This document shows positions 50,430-59,155 of a DNA stretch of 64,000 nt, in pieces (the first letter of the stretch is position 1; each line of letters opens with the position of its first letter). Both the position numbers and the translations under genes were made by a program. The notes beneath the pieces were generated by a model. That model was not told the DNA's origin and made no database searches. It saw only the letters and a program-made list of their open reading frames with translations. The stretch comes from Candidatus Aenigmatarchaeota archaeon (lineage in GTDB: Archaea; Aenigmatarchaeota; Aenigmatarchaeia; CG10238-14; SCSR01), in the NCBI GenBank assembly GCA_030615205.1, contig JAUWZS010000001.1, positions 273,492-337,491 on the forward strand, read 5' to 3'.

Positions 50430-51890
50430 TTAGTATTGTTTTGCCACGTATACGACTTGCTCGGTTTCTTTTTTACAATAAACACATCTTCCTTTTTTGC
50501 TTACTTTCTTCTCGCCAAAAAGCGTTCCACGAATCACACCACCGTCTGTCTCAGCTTTAATATAATCCGCACATTCAGTGCTTCCGCACCAATATATTTT
50601 CACCAGTCCACCCTGCTCACGCAGGATCTTTTTCAGTTTGGCCATACTGCTGGCTTTACGTATGTTCTTCTTCAGGGATTTTTCAGCTTTTTTAACAAGA
50701 TTACGATGTATCTTTCTAAGCGCGGCTTTGACAGCTACAGCAGCTTTGTTCTGTTTCACAATCTCTTTTTCGCCTGTATCCCTGCGCACCAAAACGATCT
50801 GATTCTTTTCCACGTCTTCTGGTCCGATCTCCACGCGCAAAGGCACGCCTTTCAATTCCCAGTAATTGTATTTCCATCCAGGCGTATATTCGTCTCTTGC
50901 GTCAATGTCCACGCGGAATTTTCTTTTCAGTTGCTCTTTCAAAGCTTCGGCTTCTTTCACAATTTTTTCCTTGTTCAATTCATCAAAAACAGGCACGATT
51001 ATTACTTGCAGCGGAGCAATTGCTGGAGGCATTACAAGACCTTTGTCATCACCATGCAGACTAATAACAGCTGCGAAAATCCTTGATACAGCCGGACCGT
51101 AACAAGTCTGCCATACGTATCTTTCATTTCCGTCTTTGTCAGTGTATTTTATTTCAAACGGTTTTGAGAAGTTTTGGCCGAGCAGATGCGTTGAAGGCAG
51201 TTGAATCACGCGGCCGTCCGGCATAAGCGCATCTGATGCATACGTGTGCACAGCACCTGGGAATTTGTCATGCTCAGGCCGCTGGAAAAAGAGGAATGAC
51301 ACTGCATATTTTTTGTGCATAACGTTCTCAGTTATTTCCATGTCTTCTCGCACTTGTGCTTCTGCTCCTTCTCTGTTCGCAAATACGTTGTGCGATTCTA
51401 TCCAATAAAACTCACGGCTGCGTATAAACGGACGCGTGCCTTTTCCTTCATAACGCCACACCTGACAGCGCTGATAAAGCTTCAGAGGCAAGTCCCGCCA
51501 GCTCCGCACCCAAAGAGCGTACAGCTTGTACATTGCTGTTTCGCTTGTAGGACGCAGAGCCAATCGCTCTTCCAGTTTCTTACCCTCGCTTCCAGCTTCA
51601 GTTATCCAAAAAACATTCGGCATAAAGCCTTCAACATGCGCGGCCTCTTTTCTAAAATTAGATTCAGGAATAACAGCTGGGAACCAGACAGGTTTGTGGC
51701 CCTTTGCCTGCAGCTCAGCTTCCAGTAAATCATACATAAGTTCCATAGAAATAACAGACCAAGGCCTGAACACAACAAAACCTTTTACATTGTATCGTAT
51801 ATCAGACAGCTCTGCTTTCTCAACAACCTGCGTATACCAGTCTGAAAAGTTCTCTGACTTTTTGACTGTGATTCCTTCTTGTTCTGCCAT
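50430..51890 (-). CDS. proS: prolyl-tRNA synthetase, archaeal/eukaryotic type
   Basis: 486 residues. Class II motifs: VFRPWSVISMELMYDLLEAE, motif 2 region LALRPTSETAMYKLYALWVR then VWRYEGKGTRPFIRSREFYW, motif 3 QTCYGPAVSRIFAAVISLHG. Anticodon-binding domain from APLQVIIVPVFDELNKEKIV. The C-terminal zinc-binding domain (KIYWCGSTECADYIKAE...RCVYCKKETEQVVYVAKQY, four Cys) and terminal Tyr are the hallmarks of the archaeal/eukaryotic form. The first ~20 residues are an ordinary N-terminus. It is convergent with the 49921 gene. Confidence 0.95.
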   Translation of the reverse strand: MAEQEGITVKKSENFSDWYTQVVEKAELSDIRYNVKGFVVFRPWSVISMELMYDLLEAELQAKGHKPVWFPAVIPESNFRKEAAHVEGFMPNVFWITEAGSEGKKLEERLALRPTSETAMYKLYALWVRSWRDLPLKLYQRCQVWRYEGKGTRPFIRSREFYWIESHNVFANREGAEAQVREDMEITENVMHKKYAVSFLFFQRPEHDKFPGAVHTYASDALMPDGRVIQLPSTHLLGQNFSKPFEIKYTDKDGNERYVWQTCYGPAVSRIFAAVISLHGDDKGLVMPPAIAPLQVIIVPVFDELNKEKIVKEAEALKEQLKRKFRVDIDARDEYTPGWKYNYWELKGVPLRVEIGPEDVEKNQIVLVRRDTGEKEIVKQNKAAVAVKAALRKIHRNLVKKAEKSLKKNIRKASSMAKLKKILREQGGLVKIYWCGSTECADYIKAETDGGVIRGTLFGEKKVSKKGRCVYCKKETEQVVYVAKQY

Positions 51891-52054
51891 GTCAAATAAC
51901 CTACTAAGATATTATATAATTTGTTTGTATTTTGTTTATAATTTGCTTTACATTTTTAAAGTTTTGAACTTAAAATCTTTAATTTTCATCGGAAGTATAG
52001 CCTTTGGAAAAGCGTTTATTTTTAAGCATAGAGTAGTTAATAAGGTCTGATTGG

Positions 52055-53335
52055 ATGAAGATTGCAGTAATCTCTGATTTGCATTTCGGCCATGGCTATG
52101 GCTCAGAGCTAGAAATAGACAGCTTTGAAAACGCAGAAGAAGCTATGAAAAGAGCTTTAGATGCTTTAAATGCAGATTTGATTCTGCTGCCTGGTGATGT
52201 GTTCGATTCGCGTGTTCCAAAAATTTCTGTATGGGCCCGTGCGATAAAGATTCTTACGCTCCCGCTTATGGCCGAGCCAAGCAACATCGAGTTCATAAGC
52301 TCGACGAAAAAGCTCAAAAGAATATCCAGCCGCACCCTGCAGCGTGTGCCTGTTATTGCAATCCATGGCACGCATGAGCGCAGAGGAAACGATACAAATG
52401 CTATACATGCTCTTGAGAATGCAGGCATGCTTGTGCATCTGCATTGCGAGACAATTGTTTTTGAGAAAGATGGCATTCGAGTGGCGATTCACGGTATGTC
52501 AGGCGTTCCCGACCGTTATGCAAAACGCGTGCTTAAAGAGTGGAACCCTCAGCCATTGCCAAATTGCGTTAACATACTCGTGCTCCATCAAAGCATAGAC
52601 CCTTTCATTTACTCCCCATTAGGCACTGTAAGCATAAAGCTGGAAGATCTGCCAAAAGGATTTGATATGATAATTGACGGCCATTTGCATGGTGCAGGCC
52701 GTGAGGTCGTGGATGGTACACCGCTTATTTTTCCAGGCAGTACAGTGACAACACAATTCGAAAAAAACGAAGCGCGAACAGAAAAAGGATTTTACAATAT
52801 TGACATCAGCATGGACACTGGCGGAAATAAAAAAATAGATTTCAATTTTTATGCGCTTCAGCACAACAGAAAATTCTTTTTTGAAGATATTGAGGCGGAC
52901 AGTAGCAGCGGTAGTGGCAGTGGCAATGCTCTGAAAGAAAAGATAGAAAACAGGCTGGATGCGTTGCTGGCCAGGGATTTTGAAAAGCGGCCGCTGATTA
53001 AATTGAGGATAAAAGGTAAAGAGAACGATGTTATCGAGCAGGAGCTGAAGAGCATTGAAAGCAAATACGGGAACCGTGCGATAGTCAGATTTGTTAAAGA
53101 ACTCGAGTCACCTGAGATGGCTGAAAAAGTTGAGTTTTTACGCAATCTGCGCGAACAGAAAATGTCGGCCGAAGAGATCGGTCTGCGTTTGATGCACAAG
53201 AACCTGGAAGAATTGAACTTCGGCTCACGATTCGACCCGGAAAAAATATTCAGAATGCTTGTGGAAGAAGCTGTTGACAATGCTTTCAACATTTTATCAG
53301 GCAAACAAAAGACGTTAGAAAAAATTGGTGATTGA
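52055..53335 (+). CDS. mre11: Mre11 nuclease
   Basis: 426 residues. Phosphoesterase motifs with metal ligands: SDLHFGHG (7-14), GDVFDSR (about 48-54), HGTHERRGND (about 105-114), HGMSG and DGHLHGAG (about 208-215). The cap domain and a linker with Ser/Gly-rich SSSGSGSGN (about 282-290) follow, then the Rad50-binding helices at the C-terminus. It resects and trims DNA ends with Rad50. Many archaea place mre11 directly before rad50; here a 140-residue gene separates them. Confidence 0.93.
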   Translation: MKIAVISDLHFGHGYGSELEIDSFENAEEAMKRALDALNADLILLPGDVFDSRVPKISVWARAIKILTLPLMAEPSNIEFISSTKKLKRISSRTLQRVPVIAIHGTHERRGNDTNAIHALENAGMLVHLHCETIVFEKDGIRVAIHGMSGVPDRYAKRVLKEWNPQPLPNCVNILVLHQSIDPFIYSPLGTVSIKLEDLPKGFDMIIDGHLHGAGREVVDGTPLIFPGSTVTTQFEKNEARTEKGFYNIDISMDTGGNKKIDFNFYALQHNRKFFFEDIEADSSSGSGSGNALKEKIENRLDALLARDFEKRPLIKLRIKGKENDVIEQELKSIESKYGNRAIVRFVKELESPEMAEKVEFLRNLREQKMSAEEIGLRLMHKNLEELNFGSRFDPEKIFRMLVEEAVDNAFNILSGKQKTLEKIGD

Positions 53336-53348
53336 ATAGGGTGATTAA

Positions 53349-53771
53349 ATGGTTAAAAAAACTTTTGATTATCTGGAAAAAATAAAGGCGTTGAAAAAAC
53401 ATCAGAAAGCGCTCTCTGAAGAGGTTAATATGACAACTGTTAAATTTTCTGTCGAATCCGTTTTATCAATTCTTTTAATAGAAGCTCGAGAAAAATTATG
53501 GCGCGAAGAAGAAGTTAGAAAAATTTACAGCGATGTCAAAGGAATTGGGTGGAATACGAAATTAACAAGTAGATTCAAAGCGTATGAGCTGTGCAAGCGG
53601 GTACCTTGTGATATTTTCCTAAAACTCTGCACTTATTTGAAGAAAAATCAAAATCGTTTGCTTAACCAAGGCGAATGCGCTCTCGTTGCAACTTACATAG
53701 ATCAGGTATATTTCGACCCTTATGGGATTACGCCACATGAGGCTCATCAGAAAACAGAAGTGATTGAATGA
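53349..53771 (+). CDS. hypothetical protein embedded in the mre11-rad50 operon
   Basis: 140 residues. Not recognised. A basic helical N-terminus (MVKKTFDYLEKIKALKKHQK), a central helical segment (VLSILLIEAREKLWREEEVR) and three Cys (YELCKRVPCDIFLKLCTYL). No DNA-binding or nuclease motif is evident. It starts 13 bases after mre11 and overlaps rad50 by four bases (ATGA), the signature of coupled translation, so it is probably made in step with the complex. It could be an accessory subunit of Mre11-Rad50 or an unrelated insertion. Confidence 0.65.
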   Translation: MVKKTFDYLEKIKALKKHQKALSEEVNMTTVKFSVESVLSILLIEAREKLWREEEVRKIYSDVKGIGWNTKLTSRFKAYELCKRVPCDIFLKLCTYLKKNQNRLLNQGECALVATYIDQVYFDPYGITPHEAHQKTEVIE

Positions 53772-56158
53772 TAACAAAAGTCAGATTGAAGAATTGGAAA
53801 TCGCATGCTGCATCTGAGCTGAGCTTTGCAGCTGGCACAAACGGATTGGTAGGCATAGTAGGCAGCGGCAAGACCTCGATTTTGGACGCCATATGCTTCG
53901 CGCTTTTCGGCACTTTTCCCACACTGCAGACCAGGAAGCTGAAGCTGGACGATGTGATAATGAAAAAACCTGTTGAAAAAAGCTCGGCCGAGGTGGAGCT
54001 GGAATTTCAGCTGAATGGCAACAACTATTCGGTAAAGCGCATAATCGAAAAGAACCGCGGCACAACATATTCAGAAATAAAAGAAAACGGGAAAATGCTG
54101 GAATCGCCGAGCACGAAAAGTGTGACAACCTGCGTTGAGCGGATATTGAAAGTAAACTACGAGCTTTTCAGCAAAGCAATTTATTCCGAGCAGAATGCAA
54201 TCGATTATTTCCTCAATCTCGGCAAAGGACAGCGGATGAAGAAGATTGATGAGCTATTGATGATAGACAAATTCGGCCGGGCACGTGCAAACGCAGTAAC
54301 GCTGACAAACAGATTGATCGATGTAAAGCTCGGCAAGCAAAGCGCCATGGACCAGCTGGACTCGGCTGAGATAAAGAAATCAATCGAAGAGATCAAAGCT
54401 TCCATACAAGAGCTCGAGGCAGACAAAACCGAGCTGCAGAACAAACTGGACGGGTTCACCAAAAAGAAACTCGCTCTGGAAACAGAGACCGAAGAACTAA
54501 GGAAAATAAAAGAAAGTTTTGAAGAACTCAGGAGAAGCAAAAGCGGAATAGACAGCGCGCTTAAAGAGACAACTGAGATAGTTGCCGGATTGGAAAAGAC
54601 ATTTGAAGATGCTGAAGCCGAAGGCGAGGGCATAGACGTGCAGACTGTTTCAAACAGATTGGAACAATATTCTAAAAAAATAAATGAGATGAATAATTTT
54701 CTCCAGGACAAGCAGTCAGCGTACGACGCATTGCAAAAACAACTCGCGGATTCAAAAGCAAAGATCGAATTCCTGCAAAAAGAAAAAATATCAAGGCTGG
54801 AAAAAGAAATAGAAGAAAAACTTACGATCAAATCAGAGTTCGAGCACCTACGCGACACAACCGGCGAGAACATAGACCAGCAGCTGGCTGACAAACAGGC
54901 ATTAATGGAAAAATTGATCGGCAAAATCGAGTCTGCAAAATCCAAAGTTATAGAATTAAGTGAAGTTTTAGATAAACTATCTGCAGCGATTGGCAGATGT
55001 CCGGTGTGCGATTCAGCACTTTCCGAAGAGCGTAAGAGCATCCTGATAACCGAGAAGCAGCGAGAGCTTGAGACATTGAAACAAAAAATAGAGAACGCAA
55101 GCAACAAAAAAATAATCGCAGAGCAAGATATTGTGAAATTACGATCAGCAGCTAAAAAACTCGGCGAAATGCTTTTGGAAATAAAGGATTTTGACAAAAT
55201 AAAAACAGAACTCGAAAACTCAAAGCAGCTTTTCGTGCAGCAAAGCCAGTCAGTGGAAACATTGAGCACAGAACTCGCATCGCTAAAAGCAGAGGTGGAT
55301 ATTGTACAGAAGGAATTGGCAACAGCTACAAGCAACAAACAAAAAATCGAGATGCTGGCAACGCAGATCAGTGATTACGAGAGCCGCAAAAGCCGTTTGA
55401 AAAAGTTGAAAGTAGATAAAGAAGAATTGGAAACCCAACTCACGAGCGTAGAAGAGAAAATCGCTGGAAGGGAAATGAAAAAAGTGGAAGAGTGGCTGAG
55501 AAACCTGATCGCAAAGGAAAAAGAAGCCGAAACAAAGATAGCCAATTTCGACAGCTTGATCAACGAACGAACAGCGCGCATAAAAGAATATGAAAAAACT
55601 CTGCAGGCCTCGCAAAAGGAAGAGGAAGAAGTCGGACGGCTAGGCGCATTGATAAAAGAGCTGAACATATTCATACAAGCACTTGAGCAAACGCAGGTCG
55701 AACTCCGCAGAGAATTCATAGAAGCAGTTAATTATACAATGAACAAACTCTGGCCAACGCTTTACCCATACCAGGACTTTATAGGAATCCGGCTGGCAAT
55801 AGAAAGCGGCGATTATGTGCTGCAGCTGCAAGCCCGTGACATGGGATGGGCGAACGTTGAAGGAGTTGCTTCTGGCGGAGAACGCAGCATTGCTTGTCTT
55901 GCACTAAGAATTGCTTTTGCACTTATTCTTGCACCGAATTTACGCTTGCTTGTTTTGGACGAGCCGACCGCGAATTTGGATTCTGATTCGGTAAAAGTCC
56001 TGGCCACAACATTGCGGGAGAACATAAGCGAATTCATTGATCAATGTTTTGTTATCACGCACAACGAGGCACTGGAAGCAGCTGTGACAGGAAATGCTTA
56101 CAGACTTGAGCGCGATAAAGCAAAAGACGAAGCTACAAAAGTAATTTCATTGAATTAA
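53768..56158 (+). CDS. rad50: Rad50 ATPase
   Basis: 796 residues. N-terminal Walker A GIVGSGKTSILDAICFALFG (about 28-47) and Q-loop SEQNAIDYFL, two long coiled-coil arms, the zinc-hook CPVC (about 412-415, RCPVCDSALSEER), then the C-terminal signature VASGGERSIACLALRIAFAL (about 701-720), Walker B LLVLDEPTANLDSDS and the D/H-loop ITHNEALEA. It tethers and positions DNA ends for Mre11. Arms and total length are ordinary for archaeal Rad50. Translation is coupled to the preceding hypothetical gene. Confidence 0.95.
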   Translation: MITKVRLKNWKSHAASELSFAAGTNGLVGIVGSGKTSILDAICFALFGTFPTLQTRKLKLDDVIMKKPVEKSSAEVELEFQLNGNNYSVKRIIEKNRGTTYSEIKENGKMLESPSTKSVTTCVERILKVNYELFSKAIYSEQNAIDYFLNLGKGQRMKKIDELLMIDKFGRARANAVTLTNRLIDVKLGKQSAMDQLDSAEIKKSIEEIKASIQELEADKTELQNKLDGFTKKKLALETETEELRKIKESFEELRRSKSGIDSALKETTEIVAGLEKTFEDAEAEGEGIDVQTVSNRLEQYSKKINEMNNFLQDKQSAYDALQKQLADSKAKIEFLQKEKISRLEKEIEEKLTIKSEFEHLRDTTGENIDQQLADKQALMEKLIGKIESAKSKVIELSEVLDKLSAAIGRCPVCDSALSEERKSILITEKQRELETLKQKIENASNKKIIAEQDIVKLRSAAKKLGEMLLEIKDFDKIKTELENSKQLFVQQSQSVETLSTELASLKAEVDIVQKELATATSNKQKIEMLATQISDYESRKSRLKKLKVDKEELETQLTSVEEKIAGREMKKVEEWLRNLIAKEKEAETKIANFDSLINERTARIKEYEKTLQASQKEEEEVGRLGALIKELNIFIQALEQTQVELRREFIEAVNYTMNKLWPTLYPYQDFIGIRLAIESGDYVLQLQARDMGWANVEGVASGGERSIACLALRIAFALILAPNLRLLVLDEPTANLDSDSVKVLATTLRENISEFIDQCFVITHNEALEAAVTGNAYRLERDKAKDEATKVISLN

Positions 56159-56214
56159 TTGCATTAGAAATGCTTAACCCAACTTTTATATATTCTGATA
56201 CCATATGATATTGC

Positions 56215-56466
56215 ATGAAAAAGAAATATGACGGAATTAAGGGATACGATAAAACAAAATGCTGGGAGTGTGGAGGAAAGAAGGTGGAAAAAACGGATAC
56301 CGACCCAGATGGCGTTATTTATAACTATTGGGAATGCACCAAGTGCGGAGACAAAGTTTTAGACATGGACCAGTTGCATAAGGCAGCCGAGCAGTATAGA
56401 AAATTAAGGAAGGCACAGTCTGTAAAAATTTCCAAATTCCCAAAAAATCAGAAATTTAATATTTGA
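56215..56466 (+). CDS. zinc-ribbon protein with YgiT-like N-terminus
   Basis: 83 residues. Two CxxC pairs (TKCWECGGKKVEKTD and YWECTKCGDKVLDMDQL) are spaced like the YgiT/MqsA-type zinc fingers, which often belong to antitoxins, followed by a helical C-terminus (LHKAAEQYRKLRKAQ). No DNA-binding helix-turn-helix is present, unlike MqsA. It is convergent with the RelE-like gene and overlaps its end by 11 bases. Its own TATA-like element (TTTTATATATTC, about 56183-56194) is about 25 bases before the ATG. A link to the toxin gene is possible but not needed. Confidence 0.6.
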   Translation: MKKKYDGIKGYDKTKCWECGGKKVEKTDTDPDGVIYNYWECTKCGDKVLDMDQLHKAAEQYRKLRKAQSVKISKFPKNQKFNI

Positions 56467-56785
56467 ACTTTCTCTCGTATTTTTTGTGAGGCAACCATTC
56501 TAAAATTATAGAAACGATACTTACCTCACTTCCTATTACAGAATAAAGTAGTCTCCAAGCACCGGGCAAATTGTATTTCCAGAGATTGTTGGTTCTATAT
56601 TTCTTTATATAAATTCTCGGGATTAGTTTTTTTGGTATTGATATTCCGCAGAATGGGTTTTCTTTAAGGTCATCTATAGCTCGACTTATGAATTTGTGTA
56701 ATTTAGGATCTTTCTCTTTTAATGCTTCAAATGCTTTTTTAACTTTTTTATCAGCAAACGCAACAAATACCCTCTTTTTTATCAT
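56456..56785 (-). CDS. RelE/ParE-type toxin-like protein
   Basis: 109 residues. Fold pattern of RelE toxins: N-terminal helices (KKVKKAFEALKEKDPKLHKF), a basic beta-sheet with LKENPFCGISIPKKLIPRIY, KYRTNNLWKYNLPGAWRLLY and the C-terminal strand VSIVSIILEWLPHKKYERKF. RelE toxins cut mRNA in the ribosome A site or block it; the residues for catalysis vary, and I can point only to the basic patches (KKYRTNN, HKKYERK). It follows a wHTH-like gene by 15 bases on the same strand, the typical antitoxin-toxin layout. Confidence 0.75.
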   Translation of the reverse strand: MIKKRVFVAFADKKVKKAFEALKEKDPKLHKFISRAIDDLKENPFCGISIPKKLIPRIYIKKYRTNNLWKYNLPGAWRLLYSVIGSEVSIVSIILEWLPHKKYERKFKY

Positions 56786-56800
56786 TAATCATCAGCTCTG

Positions 56801-57082
56801 TCACTTGACTACCAACTCAGATTCTAAATATTTTTTCACTAGTTCAGGGTTCCAGATCCATATTACCTTGCCGTCTTTAATTATAATTTTTGTAGAATCA
56901 ATCAGATATTCGAGTATGACTTTGAAGGTTTGATACATCATTTTCTTTGGAAGTGAAAGCCACAGTTGTCTTCTTGTTGGATATTCTTTCATCTTTTTTA
57001 TTGTGTCCTCTACCATCAGGACAGTGTCTAATCTTGGGTAATGCAGTACCTTTCTCTGCCGGAGTACTTGTTTTCTCCTCAT
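56801..57082 (-). CDS. small winged-helix-like protein, probable antitoxin partner of the RelE gene
   Basis: 93 residues from the ATG at 57080-57082 (MRRKQVLRQRKVLHYPRLDT), the start nearest a TATA-like AGTATTATATAAG on the minus strand (about 57092-57104); a longer frame upstream is less likely. Predicted elements: VEDTIKKMKEYPTRRQLWLS then LPKKMMYQTFKVILEYLID, which look like a helix-turn-helix with a wing (TKIIIKDGKVIWIWNP). It is transcribed with and just upstream of the RelE-like toxin. Pairing as antitoxin is by position; no sequence match to a named antitoxin is claimed. Confidence 0.6.
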   Translation of the reverse strand: MRRKQVLRQRKVLHYPRLDTVLMVEDTIKKMKEYPTRRQLWLSLPKKMMYQTFKVILEYLIDSTKIIIKDGKVIWIWNPELVKKYLESELVVK

Positions 57083-57246
57083 AATATCAACTTTTTCAGT
57101 ATTATATAAGTCTATATGATATTTAAACTTTTGCATTTTTATCAATTGTACTAAGAACTTTTTGTGTAGATTTAGGTTATCCACTTCGCTTGGTGGTATT
57201 TAGTGTTTTGCTCTTCACAGGAGCTCTATAGAAAAAGCGATTGATA

Positions 57247-57265
57247 AAATCCCACCCTGGGCGTG
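57247..57265 (+). repeat. remnant of a tRNA 3' end
   Basis: AAATCCCACCCTGGGCGTG. This matches the T-loop end, T-stem and 3' acceptor strand of a tRNA, and matches 59663-59681 at all but one of 19 positions. No 5' half is present, so it is not a functional tRNA gene. It lies immediately before the stop of the 57267 gene. Archaeal integrating elements often insert into tRNA 3' ends and leave such copies. Confidence 0.55.
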
Positions 57266-57266
57266 G

Positions 57267-58346
57267 TTACATAAAGGCTTTCCTGATCATTTTTTCTGGA
57301 ATAGGTTCTGGCGCTAATCTGCTTTTAGAACCCGATACAAAAGCCACGCCATAAATAGTTAGATAATATCCATAACCCCTCTCCCACGATCGGACTGGCC
57401 CTCTGTATATATAAGCCTGTTCAAATAACGGTTTTTTCCTCTTAGGTTTTTTTCCAGTTGCCAACCTGAAGTTTAGTGCGATGAGGACAGATGTAGGTAT
57501 ATGTGTATAACTGCCAAATGTATCAGATGTTGTAGTTTGTAAACCCGATTGGTTCAATATCTTGTCTATCAACTCTTCATATCCACATTCTTCATTTCTT
57601 CTTGTTGAAGTATGGTCTACCCTAAAAATCCCATAGCCATTCTCATATTTTGAAATTACAAAATTTTGCGGTACCCAAGAATTTGGACTTGGCTCTAATT
57701 TGTTCCTGGCCAATAAACCAAGGTTCCAACCTTCCCACACAAGGAACCTGCTATAAAGTTTGAATATGTTGTTTGATTTATTCTCTAGCTTCTTCAGACT
57801 GCATCTGTTCAACCTGTCTTTCATCAGGTGGTCGAATTCTTCCAAACGTAGGTCAGAGTCCAAAGAAGGTATTTCATAAAGATTCTGTACGTTACCATCT
57901 TCGAATCTATGAGTTCTGGCATGTTCATACGGAGGAGGAACGCCCATTCTGCTGTAAGCTTCATTCAAAACTTCGAGGACTGATATTTCTCTCATTGCGT
58001 CTTCTTCACTCAGAATCCCGAACGGTTTGCCGCTAACAGTCAAACGATGGGGCACTTTTCCTCTTTTTCGAGCAAAGTAAAACAATTCAACATCTAAAAT
58101 TTTATTTTTGCCAGATGTAGCGACCTTCTGAGTCAAAATCCCATTCGGATCCACGCCCTTCAGCCGATATGCAGACCCCCCATATTCAAAGATTATACTG
58201 CGGCCGCCAGAATTCATGTACGGCACATCACTCCCACTCTCATCTTCACCAATGACTATCGGTAGGCTATTTTCAAGAGAAAGGCTTCTATCAATCTTGA
58301 ATCTTCCATCAACCCTCACTTTTTTTAACAAATTCATCAAGGGCAT
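57267..58346 (-). CDS. orphan protein, 359 residues, possible kinase-like fold
   Basis: Start placed at the ATG at 58344-58346 (MPLMNLLKKVRVDGRF): a minus-strand TATA-like GGTTTAAATCC (about 58370-58380) is about 27 bases upstream. A longer frame would overlap the previous gene by 194 bases; an ATG at 58418 is also possible. Features: SGGRSIIFEYGGSAYRLKGV, a Gly-rich and Lys-bearing stretch like a nucleotide-binding loop, and QNFVISKYENGYGIFRVDHT near residue 250, which has the N...D spacing of a kinase catalytic/DFG region. This is weak. I do not recognise a named family. It is co-directional with the 58372 gene. Confidence 0.6.
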   Translation of the reverse strand: MPLMNLLKKVRVDGRFKIDRSLSLENSLPIVIGEDESGSDVPYMNSGGRSIIFEYGGSAYRLKGVDPNGILTQKVATSGKNKILDVELFYFARKRGKVPHRLTVSGKPFGILSEEDAMREISVLEVLNEAYSRMGVPPPYEHARTHRFEDGNVQNLYEIPSLDSDLRLEEFDHLMKDRLNRCSLKKLENKSNNIFKLYSRFLVWEGWNLGLLARNKLEPSPNSWVPQNFVISKYENGYGIFRVDHTSTRRNEECGYEELIDKILNQSGLQTTTSDTFGSYTHIPTSVLIALNFRLATGKKPKRKKPLFEQAYIYRGPVRSWERGYGYYLTIYGVAFVSGSKSRLAPEPIPEKMIRKAFM

Positions 58347-58371
58347 GTTTAATTTAGAAACAAAAAAGGAT

Positions 58372-59034
58372 TTAAACCCCAACCATTTTTCGGGGACATC
58401 TATGGAAATCTCGGACATCCTCTGTCTGCAGTATGAACATTCTTCCGAGTTCATGGTCATCCAGTTTATTCCAATACGTTCCGGCTTCTTTGAAATGAGA
58501 GATGGCTTCCTCGTAATAGAGACTATCAAGCTTCGAATAGGCAACCTGATCAAACTTTTCTTCAACCTCTTCCTGTAGTTTCCTATGCTTTTTCAGGTCA
58601 AACAGTACAAACTTCCCACTCACCACGTGGAGTGCACCTAATATCATCTGCTTGTCGAATTCATGAAGAGCTGCATACAATTCGTGTTTGTAACCTTTCA
58701 ACAATTCTACAACTTCTTTGTCTGCAGGGTCAAGCTTGGCTGGCTTTTTTTTCTTCTTTTCCTCTTCTGCGCCTGTTTTTTGTCTCACTTCCTCAATGGC
58801 AAATTCAAGATAATCCAGATGGTATATGGTCTCTTTGCGCTTCCACACTGCTGATCTTATCTCCCTTGTGCTTTTGAAATAATGATCCAGCGGATAACCG
58901 TGATAATCGAATATCAGCTCCTGCTTAGTCTTGTCTTCCAGAAAAGTACTCAGCCATTCAGTGACCAAACCGTCCATTGCTCTCTCATCTTCGTTCAGTT
59001 CACCCATATAAGACGGTTGCACAGTATCTTCCAT
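58372..59034 (-). CDS. orphan protein, 220 residues
   Basis: Not recognised. Mostly helical and charged; an N-terminal acidic part (GELNEDERAMDGLVTEWLST), a Lys-rich linker (GAEEEKKKKKPAKLDPADKE) and a C-terminal helical domain (AYSKLDSLYYEEAISHFKEA followed by GTYWNKLDDHELGRMFILQ) that reads like a tetratricopeptide-type helix pair. It starts at the ATG at 59034, preceded by a TATA-like TTTAAA on the minus strand (about 59060-59065). It ends inside the upstream promoter region of the 57267 gene, which follows on the same strand, so the two form a probable unit. Confidence 0.6.
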   Translation of the reverse strand: MEDTVQPSYMGELNEDERAMDGLVTEWLSTFLEDKTKQELIFDYHGYPLDHYFKSTREIRSAVWKRKETIYHLDYLEFAIEEVRQKTGAEEEKKKKKPAKLDPADKEVVELLKGYKHELYAALHEFDKQMILGALHVVSGKFVLFDLKKHRKLQEEVEEKFDQVAYSKLDSLYYEEAISHFKEAGTYWNKLDDHELGRMFILQTEDVRDFHRCPRKMVGV

Positions 59035-59084
59035 AATCTAAAACAAGGAAAGAAAAAAATTTAAACCCCACAATAAAGCGAAAA

Positions 59085-59109
59085 GTGGGTTCAAATTCCA
59101 CCTCCTGCA
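59085..59109 (+). repeat. remnant of a second tRNA 3' end
   Basis: A perfect T-arm GTGGG-TTCAAAT-TCCAC (59085-59101; one T-G-type mismatch) followed by CTCCTGC and A, the 3' acceptor strand and discriminator position of a tRNA whose 5' end would read GCAGGAG. No such 5' half is upstream. This remnant is distinct from those at 57247 and 59663. It sits between two divergent genes (58372 and 59156). Confidence 0.55.
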
Positions 59110-59155
59110 TCAGTTTCTTAAAAGTTATAAATTCCTAAATTAATGATGATTAGTT

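Noticed and set aside
54205-55338. 377-residue minus-strand ORF over rad50
   Set aside because: Mirror of the coiled-coil codons; Ser/Phe-rich with no motif.
59085-59109. Functional tRNA gene
   Set aside because: Only the T-arm and 3' acceptor strand are present; no D-arm or anticodon arm upstream.
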